Assembly: GCA_021740915.1 (NCBI GenBank)
Contig: JAIOYW010000015.1
Span: 57,262 to 121,261 of the forward strand
Source of the DNA: Ignavibacteriales bacterium
GTDB taxonomy: Bacteria > Bacteroidota > Ignavibacteria > Ignavibacteriales > Melioribacteraceae
Reading direction: 5' to 3'
Length of the DNA: 64,000 nt
Part shown: positions 19,501-28,189 of the stretch, in pieces
Position numbering within the stretch: the stretch's first letter is position 1
Layout: each line of letters begins with the position of its first letter
Notes under the pieces: model-generated
Database searches by the model: none
What the model was told of the DNA's origin: nothing
The model's input: only the letters and a program-made list of their open reading frames with translations
Made by a program: the position numbers and the translations under genes

Positions 19501-22500
19501 TTATTTTATGTCCTTAAGCAATTCTTCAACTGCTTTTTTTAACTGTGGATCTTCACCTCTTGCTTTTGAGTCGGGAGCGTTATCAACAATAATATCAGGC
19601 ACTGCCGGTCCATTTTCCATATTCATCCCTGTTGCTTTAACATACCAGGCTCTGAACGGAATTCTCACATAAGATCCGTCTAAAAGTCCCTGCCCGCCTG
19701 TGGATATCACCGCACCAAATGTCGCCTCACCAACCAATTTACCTAATCCAAGCGTTTTATAAGCATGAGAAAATATCTCGGCATTGGAATAACTCATTGA
19801 ATTACACATGGCAATAGAAGGTTTTGTCCATGCAGCATAAGGAAGCCTTTCTCCGTAAGGGTAATTTTCCCTGTACTTTTGATTATCTTTTTCGAGATTA
19901 CCGCTTGCCCCTCTTGGTATAGTGTAAGCGTGTTGTCTCACATTAAGAACAGTCATAAGATAATCTGTTGTCCAGCCGCCACCATTATATCTCACATCAA
20001 TAACAATACCGTCTTTACCATACCCGGCTGCTGTCAGGTCTCTTTCAAATTTTTCAAAACTCGGCATATCCATTCCCTGAATATGCAGGTAGCCGAGTTT
20101 TCCGTTTGAATATTTTTCGACAAGTGCGCTCCTGTCGCTGACCCATTCCTCATATAGATTATCCCTTACCGATGAAACCGGGCGGATAACGACTTCTCTA
20201 TCATCTCCCGACTTATTTTTTACATTGAGAAGAACTTTTTCACCAGCTGTATTCACGAAGAGAGAATAAAAATTAACATTATTCGTTATTTTATTGCCGT
20301 TAACGGCAAGGATAATATCATCCGTTTCCAGTTTGCTTTCGGATTTTGACGCCGGCGATTCCGGAATAACCCTGCTAACTTTTACGCCTTCTTTTAATGG
20401 CTCAATCTCAACACCGAGCAATCCGGTATTTTCTTTCTGTGTATCATAGATATCTGAACCATACATTCCCATGTGGCTGGCATTTATCTCGCCCAACATC
20501 CAATTGAATACAGACCTGAAATCAGTAATAGTTGATGCCATCATTGCTTTAGGTTTATACAGTTTTTTAAGTTTATCCCAGTTTTTGCCATGGAAATCGG
20601 GATCATAGAAATTATTGTTTAAAGCTCTCCAGGCTTCTTCAAATATCTGCTCTTTTTCCTGCGCAAAATCGACTTTCATCTTAGCGCTGAATGGGAGTGA
20701 TTCTTCTTTTTCACTCTTAACATCCAATTTTGCCAGTTTGCCCATTGATTTCAGATAATACAGGTTTTTCCCGTCCTTATCCAATGTTATCTGCGATGGA
20801 CCCGCTCCGCCTTTTGTTAATTGTTTAAGATCTTTACCATCCCATTTAATGCTGAAAAGATCACGGTCTCTGTTTCCAGGTGAACTGTTTGTGACAAAAT
20901 AAAAAGTTTCGCCGTCGCTGGATATCACGGGCTGCGTTTCCTCATTCGGAGAATTAGTTACCTGCACAAGCCTTTCATGAATATTCCCGATATCAATTAC
21001 GATTTCTTTTACCTTTGTGCTATCCTTGCTGTCCTTATCCTTTTTATCCTTGCCTTTGGCTGCCGGTTCTTCCTCTTTTTCATCCCAGTCTGCTTTTGTT
21101 TTTTCCCAGTCCTTTTTATTAAGCCAGACAAACCAGATATCATTGTTCCTGCTGCTCCGCTCGGAAGCAAAACCTAATTTCGAGCCGTCCTTGCTCCAGA
21201 AAGGGCTGCCGTCAACTTTCGGATGCATAGAAATATTTACAGGCTCAGCATTTTTTTCTATTTTATGAATGAATATCTCATCATTAAAATCCAGATCAGT
21301 TCTTGAATAAGCAAGCCATTTATCGTCCGGACTGAACTGCACACCGGAAGCGGGCGCCCAGCCGGTTACCATCAATAATTCATTGCTTATTTTCCCGTCC
21401 TTATCAATCTCAGCGACTATCAGATCGGCTCTGCCGCGGTTAAAAGCAATTTTTTTGCCATCATTCGAAAGCACCGGATCCGATTCATCTTCATCGGTAT
21501 CAGTCAACCTGATAACTTCATGCTTAAACGATTTAAAGATATTGCTCTGCTTCTCGTCCTTTGATCTCACGAGATAAAGATCATACTGACCGTTCCTGTC
21601 GGAATTAAAAATCAGGGTTGTATCGTTTAACCAAAGCGGCGAAATATCTCTGAATGGATGATTGGAAACATTTACCGAACGAGTTTTTTCTTTTTCGTTT
21701 TCGGAAATGAAAATTTCACCCCGTGTTGAAAAAGTGTAATATTTACCATTCGGAGAAATTGAATAATGAGTTGCCCCCGAATTAAGTGTTTTATGTTCGT
21801 AAGGATCAAATTTACTGTCGGCAGATATTGAAATGTTTAGTTCTTTAACGGAATTATCCGCAGCGGTATATAAAAATAATTTATTGTCACGTTCGAAAAC
21901 CGCCTTTTTCCCATCGCCAGAAAGTGAAAAATAAAGAATTCCCCAATCGCTGTAGTTCGTCAGTTTTTCGTGTTTACCTGCAGCTTTACCATCAGCGAAA
22001 ATCTTAACTCTGTTGAGATTGTATTTTTTACCTTCGGCTGAAAGAAAATACAGAGTGCTGTTATCTGCCCACTGCGGATATAGCTCCATACCCTGTGAAT
22101 TGCTGATCTGAGTATAGGAATCAGCCTTTGTGTCATAAACCCACACATTACGGTTTGCCGGTCCGGTATATTCTTCTCTTGTAATACGGCAGGCTCCAAT
22201 CGTAAAAGCAATAAATCTGCCATCGGGTGAAGTTGCGGGCATATCGCCAAAGGAATCCATAATCCTCTTAGGGGTGCCGCCGTCTGCATCAACGGAATAA
22301 ATTTCACTTTCCCACTCCACCTGCCTGTAATCGCGGGCTGTTGTGAAAAGAAGCCTTCCGTCATCTGCCCAGTCGAAAAGCACATCTCCCGAAGAACGGT
22401 ATGTGAGTCGCTCAGGAGTGCCGCCTTCTGCCGGAATTTTGTAAACATCATCATTCCCGAACCTGTCTCCGGAAAAAGCGATGTATTTATCATCGGGGCT

Positions 22501-22704
22501 CCATCTTGGGTTTCCTTCGTAACCATCATGAACCGTAAGTCTGATAGCCTGTCCCCCATTAACCGGAGCAACCCAGATATCTCCCTGCCAGGAGAAGGCT
22601 GCTTTCGAACCATCGCTGTTAAGAGCCGGGAACCTGTAAAGATTCTGCCCTGATACAAGAATTGCTGACGTAAAAAATATTAAAATTAAGAGTTTTTTGA
22701 TCAT
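19501..22704 (-). CDS. Tricorn-like S41 peptidase with PDZ and beta-propeller domains
   Basis: A 1067-residue exported protease. The longest frame extends further upstream, but the start chosen is ATG 22704, which has GGAG at the right distance and is followed at once by a signal peptide (KKLLILIFFTSAILVSGQ). Residues about 25-580 are WD40/PD40 propeller repeats (RWSPDDKYIAFSGD, SPDGRFIAF, LSNDGKKIAFNRG), interrupted near 565-590 by an acidic, Lys-rich linker. A helical C1-type region, a PDZ domain (DDIILAVNGNKI, about 800-880) and the S41 catalytic core follow, with Ser973 in SMSYSNAE as likely nucleophile. Tricorn cores degrade peptides released by larger proteases. A terminator follows. 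Confidence 0.88.
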   Translation of the reverse strand: MIKKLLILIFFTSAILVSGQNLYRFPALNSDGSKAAFSWQGDIWVAPVNGGQAIRLTVHDGYEGNPRWSPDDKYIAFSGDRFGNDDVYKIPAEGGTPERLTYRSSGDVLFDWADDGRLLFTTARDYRQVEWESEIYSVDADGGTPKRIMDSFGDMPATSPDGRFIAFTIGACRITREEYTGPANRNVWVYDTKADSYTQISNSQGMELYPQWADNSTLYFLSAEGKKYNLNRVKIFADGKAAGKHEKLTNYSDWGILYFSLSGDGKKAVFERDNKLFLYTAADNSVKELNISISADSKFDPYEHKTLNSGATHYSISPNGKYYTFSTRGEIFISENEKEKTRSVNVSNHPFRDISPLWLNDTTLIFNSDRNGQYDLYLVRSKDEKQSNIFKSFKHEVIRLTDTDEDESDPVLSNDGKKIAFNRGRADLIVAEIDKDGKISNELLMVTGWAPASGVQFSPDDKWLAYSRTDLDFNDEIFIHKIEKNAEPVNISMHPKVDGSPFWSKDGSKLGFASERSSRNNDIWFVWLNKKDWEKTKADWDEKEEEPAAKGKDKKDKDSKDSTKVKEIVIDIGNIHERLVQVTNSPNEETQPVISSDGETFYFVTNSSPGNRDRDLFSIKWDGKDLKQLTKGGAGPSQITLDKDGKNLYYLKSMGKLAKLDVKSEKEESLPFSAKMKVDFAQEKEQIFEEAWRALNNNFYDPDFHGKNWDKLKKLYKPKAMMASTITDFRSVFNWMLGEINASHMGMYGSDIYDTQKENTGLLGVEIEPLKEGVKVSRVIPESPASKSESKLETDDIILAVNGNKITNNVNFYSLFVNTAGEKVLLNVKNKSGDDREVVIRPVSSVRDNLYEEWVSDRSALVEKYSNGKLGYLHIQGMDMPSFEKFERDLTAAGYGKDGIVIDVRYNGGGWTTDYLMTVLNVRQHAYTIPRGASGNLEKDNQKYRENYPYGERLPYAAWTKPSIAMCNSMSYSNAEIFSHAYKTLGLGKLVGEATFGAVISTGGQGLLDGSYVRIPFRAWYVKATGMNMENGPAVPDIIVDNAPDSKARGEDPQLKKAVEELLKDIK

Positions 22705-22951
22705 TATTATCTCCGGTATCTGATAAATTAGGTTTGACGAATAAAAATAATAAAAGTTGCAGAAATAACTTGAAAAAGTCAGCATCTTTAATTTACTTTT
22801 AACTTTTATGAAAATATAATAAAGCAGTAATACCTGAAATTATTATGATTATGTAATATGCACCCATAAAAGAGGGAAATAAACATCCGGGATGTGACGT
22901 TAGGCGAAGAAATAACAGTTTTACAATTCACTAATATTTACTTTTGAAAAA

Positions 22952-25900
22952 ATGATAAAAAGCTTTAATAACAGAACAGAAAAAGCGGGAGACGACCTAA
23001 AATCTATAATCCGTAAAGGGAGCAAGATTGACATCGCTGCCGGAATATTTTCGATTTATGGTTATGAAAGCCTCAAAAACGAATTAAGCAGAATAGAAAA
23101 ACTGAGATTTATTTTTACTGATCCGACATTTATTGAAACTGATAAAGAGAAAAGAGAACTTAGGCAGTTTCAGATAAACTCAATTCTGCGGCAAAAAGCT
23201 ATAGGCGGCACACAATTTGAAATAAATCTGAAAAATGAACTTAAGGGTAAATCAATAGCGAAAGAATGCAAAAAATGGATTGAACAAAAAGTTGAATTCA
23301 GGAGCAATATCGGGCATAAATACATTCAGCCGCATCTTAATATTTCCCATGAACAAAACCGTTATGTATATACCGGAATAAATGAATTCAGCAGCGCCGG
23401 TATAGGTTATGAGAAAGACAATTCGATATTGAACCACATTATTAAAACTGATGATTTTGAAATTACCAGGCAGTATTTCCAGAATTTTGAAGAGATATGG
23501 AATGACAGGGAACTTCTTAAAGATGTGACTGATGAAGTTACAGGATACATCGCTGACTTATACAAAGAAAATTCCCCTGAATTCATATATTACTTTATTC
23601 TCTATAACATTTTTGATGAGTTCCTTGAAGACATTACAGAAGATGAACTCGCAAATGAAAAGACTGGTTTTAAGCAATCGGTAATTTGGAATAAACTATA
23701 CGATTTTCAGAAGGATGCTGTTCTTGGCGTAATTAACAAACTTGAAAGATACAACGGCTGTATTCTTGCCGATAGCGTCGGACTTGGAAAAACATTTACA
23801 GCACTGGGCGTTATTAAATATTACCAGGAACGAAACCGGAGTACGCTGGTGCTCTGCCCCAAAAAACTTGGTGATAACTGGCAGACTTTTTTGAATAATT
23901 ACGATGATAATTCGCTGGTTAAAGACCGGTTTAATTATGATGTGTTGTATCACACAGACCTGCTTAGAGAGAGAGGGCTATCAAACGGAATAGACCTTTC
24001 CAGAATTAACTGGGGCAATTATGACCTTGTAGTTATTGATGAATCGCATAACTTCAGGAATAACGATCCGCGCAAAGACAGAGAAACCCGATATCACAGA
24101 TTGATGAATAAAGTGATGAGAGCCGGAGTTAAAACAAAAGTACTTATGCTCTCAGCAACTCCGGTTAATAATCGTTTTACCGACCTAAAAAACCAGCTTG
24201 CTTTGGCATTCGAAGGGCATACCGGAGAAGTTGATGACAAAATGGATATTGGGAAATCGGTGGATATTGTTTTAAAAAACGCCCAGACAGTATTTAACGA
24301 GTGGATGAGACAGCCGGAAGAAGATAGAACAAGTACAAGGCTGCTTCAAAAGCTTAATACAAATTTCGATTTCTTCAAGCTGCTCGACAGTGTAACAATT
24401 GCACGAAGCAGAAGGCATATTGAAAGATACTACAATATGAATGAAATCGGAAAATTTCCAAACAGACTTAAACCGGTTACGCATAGAGCAAACATTACTG
24501 ATCTTGAAGAATTTATAAAAATCAGCGATTTATACAATGAACTGACAAGACTTAACATGTCGGTATATTCGCCTTTTGATTACATACTTGATGGGAAAAA
24601 AAGATTTTACGGAGATATTTACGATACAAGCATAAGCGATAAAGTCAGCTTCAAACAACTGCATCGTGAAAGAAATCTTCAGACTTTAATGCGCGTTAAC
24701 CTTCTTAAAAGACTTGAAAGCTCCGTTGATTCCTTCAGAATAACTCTGAATAAATTTATTACCGGAATATCGAATACTATCAGCAGAATAGAAGATTTTG
24801 AAGTGAACGGAAGTGCGGATTACACGGAAATTGAAGATATCAACGACTTAAACCTCGATTCTGAAAGTGATGACTGGCTGAATGATGAATTCAGTATAGG
24901 CGACAAGATTAAAATAAATCTTGAGGATATGAATACTTCCGGTTGGAAAACCGACCTCCGGGCAGACCTTGAAATTGCAGAAAATATCTTGCAGGAAATG
25001 GAAAGGGTCACTCCGGATCATGACTCTAAATTAAATGACTTAAAAGAGAAGGTTGCATATAAAATTCAAAATCCGATAAACGAAGGGAATAAGAAAATTC
25101 TCATCTTCAGTGCATTTGCAGACACAGTTAATTATTTATACGAAAACCTTGCCGATTATTTGAAAAAAGAATACAGGCTCGAGACAGCAAAAATCACCGG
25201 TTCGGATCAGAATAAATCCACGCTCAATATTCATAACGGTTTTAACAATATTCTTATTAACTTCTCTCCCCGCTCAAAGGAACGCAGGGATAATACAGCC
25301 CCGGAAATAGATATCTTAATTGCTACAGACTGTATTTCCGAAGGGCAAAACTTACAAGACTGCGATACTCTTATAAATTATGATATTCACTGGAATCCGG
25401 TTCGCATTATTCAAAGATTCGGACGAATTGACAGAATTGGTTCTATAAACAATGATATTCAACTGATAAATTTCTGGCCTCAACTTTCATTGGATGATTA
25501 TATCAACCTGAAAAACAGAGTCGAAACTAAAATGCACATGGTGGACGTTACAGCTACCGGTGAAGATAACGTGCTTACTAATAAATCTTCCGATTTAATG
25601 TTCAGAAAAAAACAATTGGAAAAGCTGCAGGAGGAAATTGTTGACCTCGAAGACATGGGCTCCGGCGTATCTATTACCGACTTAGGATTAAATGATTTCC
25701 GCATGGACCTCGTCAATTATATAAATGAAAATGGAGATTTGGAAAAAGTATCGAACGGCATTCATACCGTATGTAAAAAAGATGTGGAAAGAGGTATTGA
25801 AAGCGGAGTAATATTTGTCCTTAAAAATATTAACCCTGAAGTAAACATTGATAACACAAATCAGCTTCATCCTTTCTATCTGGTTTATGTTAACGAAAAA

Positions 25901-26200
25901 GGGGGGCTAATATCCAATCATCTGAATGTAAAAAGTACACTTGATATTTTGCGTAAAATATCCAAAGGGGAAAAGGCGCCGATAAGAGAGGTTTACGAAT
26001 TATTCAATAATGAAACTAATGACGGAAAGAATATGGGAAAATATTCCGACCTGCTTGGCAAATCTATTGAATCAATATTAAACGTTAAAGACGAAAGCGA
26101 TGTTGAAAGTCTTTTTTCCCCAGGCGGAACTTCCGCACTCCTCAATAATATCAGAGGACTGGAGGATTTTGAGCTGATTACCTTTGTCGCGGTTAAATAA
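22952..26200 (+). CDS. SNF2/DEAD-like helicase with N-terminal phospholipase D-like domain
   Basis: A 1082-residue helicase that opens the accessory island. Residues 1-170 look like a PLD-type domain, ending in HLNISHEQNRYVYTG and NEFSSAGIG, which resembles the HKD region though the canonical HxK is not clear. Walker A is DSVGLGKT (K280), Walker B is DESH (363-366), motif III is SATPVNNR, and the C-terminal RecA lobe has IATDCISEGQNLQD and motif VI QRFGRIDRIGS (about 818-828). This is a superfamily 2 translocase of the SNF2/RapA kind. The upstream TACTTTTG box (22939-22946) nearly touches the start and no ribosome site is seen, so a leaderless message is possible. DUF4391 begins 2 nt after its stop. 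Confidence 0.85.
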   Translation: MIKSFNNRTEKAGDDLKSIIRKGSKIDIAAGIFSIYGYESLKNELSRIEKLRFIFTDPTFIETDKEKRELRQFQINSILRQKAIGGTQFEINLKNELKGKSIAKECKKWIEQKVEFRSNIGHKYIQPHLNISHEQNRYVYTGINEFSSAGIGYEKDNSILNHIIKTDDFEITRQYFQNFEEIWNDRELLKDVTDEVTGYIADLYKENSPEFIYYFILYNIFDEFLEDITEDELANEKTGFKQSVIWNKLYDFQKDAVLGVINKLERYNGCILADSVGLGKTFTALGVIKYYQERNRSTLVLCPKKLGDNWQTFLNNYDDNSLVKDRFNYDVLYHTDLLRERGLSNGIDLSRINWGNYDLVVIDESHNFRNNDPRKDRETRYHRLMNKVMRAGVKTKVLMLSATPVNNRFTDLKNQLALAFEGHTGEVDDKMDIGKSVDIVLKNAQTVFNEWMRQPEEDRTSTRLLQKLNTNFDFFKLLDSVTIARSRRHIERYYNMNEIGKFPNRLKPVTHRANITDLEEFIKISDLYNELTRLNMSVYSPFDYILDGKKRFYGDIYDTSISDKVSFKQLHRERNLQTLMRVNLLKRLESSVDSFRITLNKFITGISNTISRIEDFEVNGSADYTEIEDINDLNLDSESDDWLNDEFSIGDKIKINLEDMNTSGWKTDLRADLEIAENILQEMERVTPDHDSKLNDLKEKVAYKIQNPINEGNKKILIFSAFADTVNYLYENLADYLKKEYRLETAKITGSDQNKSTLNIHNGFNNILINFSPRSKERRDNTAPEIDILIATDCISEGQNLQDCDTLINYDIHWNPVRIIQRFGRIDRIGSINNDIQLINFWPQLSLDDYINLKNRVETKMHMVDVTATGEDNVLTNKSSDLMFRKKQLEKLQEEIVDLEDMGSGVSITDLGLNDFRMDLVNYINENGDLEKVSNGIHTVCKKDVERGIESGVIFVLKNINPEVNIDNTNQLHPFYLVYVNEKGGLISNHLNVKSTLDILRKISKGEKAPIREVYELFNNETNDGKNMGKYSDLLGKSIESILNVKDESDVESLFSPGGTSALLNNIRGLEDFELITFVAVK

Positions 26201-26202
26201 TT

Positions 26203-26844
26203 ATGAATTATGAATTGGGGCTGCCGGGGAAGGCGCTGGTTGATAAGTTTATTGCGAAATCTAAATTTTATGAGAAGGCGAATCTTGGTTCTAAGATTCA
26301 GAATGAATTCGTTAATAAGGTTCAAAGGATTACCTGGAAGTATAAACTGGCGGAGGATACTTTAGGTATTTCAAAGTCTGAAAATGTTACGGAAATTCAG
26401 ATTTTTGAATTGGAATTGAAGGAGCAGAATATACCAAAGTCTGTGCTCAAAGTTATCGACAGATCAATTCCTTATAAGATATTATTTGTTTTCAGATTTA
26501 AAGATAGTTTTGCTTATGGTATCGGATTGAAGTCAAATGATGCGGTTGAAAATTATTACTTTTCAGATTGGAACCAGAGCATTTCTTTTGATTTTAACGG
26601 AACAAACCTGGAAAAGGTATATCAGAAGCTGGTAAAAGCTTTCCTGCCGGAGGAAATTCAAAAGAAAAATGACTTTGAAGAAGCCATAACATTAGACGCG
26701 AAAATTAAAGAACTGGAAAAAGATATTATTTTATTGGAGAATAGAATAAGAAAAGAGAAGCAGTTTAACCGGAAAGTAGATACCAACAAAACTCTTCTCC
26801 AAAAGAAAAAAGAATTAAATTCCCTTAAAAGGAAATTGATATGA
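26203..26844 (+). CDS. DUF4391 family protein
   Basis: The 213-residue product matches my recollection of the DUF4391 family: an N-terminal LGLPGKALVDKFIAKSKFYE, a beta-rich centre (VTEIQIFELELKEQNIPKSVLK, IPYKILFVFRF), the DWNQ segment, and a C-terminal coiled coil (about 165-213). The family has no assigned biochemical function and is found beside helicases and type III methylases. It starts 2 nt after the helicase stop and its own stop overlaps the next start (ATGA), so all three are translationally coupled. The start codon lies inside two overlapping AATTATGAAT decamers, so the first residues MNYE may be repeat-derived. It probably partners the helicase. Confidence 0.75.
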   Translation: MNYELGLPGKALVDKFIAKSKFYEKANLGSKIQNEFVNKVQRITWKYKLAEDTLGISKSENVTEIQIFELELKEQNIPKSVLKVIDRSIPYKILFVFRFKDSFAYGIGLKSNDAVENYYFSDWNQSISFDFNGTNLEKVYQKLVKAFLPEEIQKKNDFEEAITLDAKIKELEKDIILLENRIRKEKQFNRKVDTNKTLLQKKKELNSLKRKLI

Positions 26845-27686
26845 GCGAAAATTCCAAAATTGCCATTTTTCAAAAAAAAGAAATTAGAAAAACCATACAT
26901 AATAACGAATGGTGGTTTGTAATTACGGATGTAATTTTTGCTTTAACCGATTCAAATGATCCGGCGCAATATTATAAACGAATAAAATCACGAGACAGTG
27001 AATTAAAGAAATTAACGGAAGAAGGAGGGGTACAATTTGTACCCCCCCTTAGATTAGAAATAGAAACTCCCGGCGGTAAACAAAAAATGAACTGTTGGAA
27101 CACCGAAGGTATTTTTAGATTAATTCAGTCAATTCCTTCTCCCAAAGCTGAGCCTTTCAAACGCTGGCTCGCTAAAGTCGGTTATGAAAGAGTTCAAGAA
27201 ATTGAAGACCCGGAACTTGCTACTAAAAGAACCAGAGCATTATACAAAGCTAAAGGTTATAGTGATGACTGGATAGAAAAACGAATGCGAGGAATTGCTA
27301 TCCGTGAAGAACTTACAGAAGAGTGGCAGAAAAGAGGAGCAAAAGACAACACTGATTACGCTATTTTAACCGCCGAAATTAGCAAGGCTACTTTTGGAAT
27401 GACACCGGGTGAATATAAAGCATTCAAAAAACTTAAACGTGAAAATTTACGCGATCACATGACCGATCTTGAACTTATTTTTTCTATGTTGGGGGAAAGA
27501 GCCACAACCGAAATTACAGAAACACAAAATACTCAAGGAATGGATAATCTTAAAAATGACGCAAAGGAAGGGGGCAAAATTGCCGGTGACGCAAAAAAAG
27601 CCCTTGAAGCTAAAACCGGCAAAAAAGTAAGCACTAAAGAAAACTTCCTTTCTGCACCGGAAAGTAAAAAGAAATTAAAGAAATAA
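26841..27686 (+). CDS. Bro-N domain protein, DinD-like
   Basis: The 281-residue product has an N-terminal Bro-N domain (about 5-110: EIRKTIHNNEWWFVITDV, later NCWNTEGIFRLIQSIP and AEPFKRWLA) and a C-terminal part like DNA-damage-inducible protein D (KATFGMTPGEYKAFK, LRDHMTDLELIFSMLGE, AKKALEAKTGKKV). Bro-N domains bind DNA and occur in phage antirepressors and bacterial accessory islands; DinD inhibits RecA activity in E. coli. The gene overlaps the DUF4391 stop by 4 nt. Its coding sequence holds a perfect 19-bp palindrome at 27027-27045 with GGGGTACAA arms. In similar operons this slot is usually absent, so it looks like an inserted passenger. Confidence 0.82.
   Translation: MSENSKIAIFQKKEIRKTIHNNEWWFVITDVIFALTDSNDPAQYYKRIKSRDSELKKLTEEGGVQFVPPLRLEIETPGGKQKMNCWNTEGIFRLIQSIPSPKAEPFKRWLAKVGYERVQEIEDPELATKRTRALYKAKGYSDDWIEKRMRGIAIREELTEEWQKRGAKDNTDYAILTAEISKATFGMTPGEYKAFKKLKRENLRDHMTDLELIFSMLGERATTEITETQNTQGMDNLKNDAKEGGKIAGDAKKALEAKTGKKVSTKENFLSAPESKKKLKK
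27027..27045. repeat. Perfect 19-bp palindrome inside the Bro-N gene
   Basis: Arms GGGGTACAA and TTGTACCCC flank one central T. With one mismatch it extends to 27024-27048. It encodes the GGVQFVPP segment in frame. Confidence 0.85.
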
Positions 27687-27693
27687 AACCATC

Positions 27694-27709
27694 TTCCCGG
27701 CGTCGGGAA
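27694..27709 (+). terminator. Small hairpin after the Bro-N gene
   Basis: Arms TTCCCG and CGGGAA around GCGT, 7 nt after the Bro-N stop and followed by an A-rich stretch rather than a T-run on the plus strand. It may be a weak terminator or a REP-like remnant. Confidence 0.35.
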
Positions 27710-27745
27710 AAAGACAGAATGAGTTAAATACGAATAAAATATAAA

Positions 27746-27849
27746 AAACTTTAAAAGCAAATAATTATGAATAAGTTAAAAATGCAAACTCCAAACCTCG
27801 TGGATAAGAATGTAGAACAGATAGGTAAAATATTTCCCGAAGTAATTAC
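27746..27849 (+). repeat. 104-bp perfect direct repeat, copy 1 (5' end of broken mod)
   Basis: Positions 27746-27849 are identical to 29218-29321. The repeat covers 21 nt of leader (including the sequence CTTTAAAAGCAAATAATT), the ATG and the first 83 nt of the reading frame. Beyond it the two copies stay alignable at lower identity to about 28110. Confidence 0.95.
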
Positions 27850-28182
27850 CGAAATTAAGGATAAAGACGGGAATCTTATTAAGGTAATGACTTTGATATA
27901 CTGAAACAAATACTTAGCAATGTATTGGTAGAAGATGAAAACGAAAGATACCGCCTTGACTGGCCCGGAAAAAAAGCCTCTTTTCTTAAAGCCAATACTC
28001 CTATAAATAAAACACTAAGACCGGCAGTAGAAGACAGCGTAAATTTTGAAAATACCGGAAACCTTTACATTGAAGGTGACAACTTTGAAGTATTAAAAAT
28101 GTTGAATTACAATAATGGATGTCGAACATTGGAAATCACAGATTGTGATATCCTGACAAAGAAATTGAAAAACTATATGTAG
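27767..28182 (+). pseudogene. Broken N-terminal copy of the type III methyltransferase gene
   Basis: The first 45 codons (MNKLKMQTPNLVDKNVEQI and on) match the start of the intact mod gene 1472 bp downstream, then end at a TGA (27902-27904). One deleted base near 27887 explains this: restoring it gives the DFDILKQ segment seen in the intact copy and joins the frame reopening at 27925 (VEDENERYRLDWPGKKA). Homology stops after NFEVLKM at about 28110, before the catalytic DPPY motif, so no active enzyme can be made. The last 70 bp (28111-28182) are unrelated to mod. After the shared first 104 bp the two copies differ at many third positions, so this is a remnant of a diverged mod allele and not a recent plain duplication. 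Confidence 0.9.
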
Positions 28183-28189
28183 AATTACT

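Noticed and set aside
26841..27686. Prophage, because of the Bro-N protein
   Set aside because: No other phage genes, integrase or attachment sites nearby; Bro-N genes also occur in defence and accessory islands.
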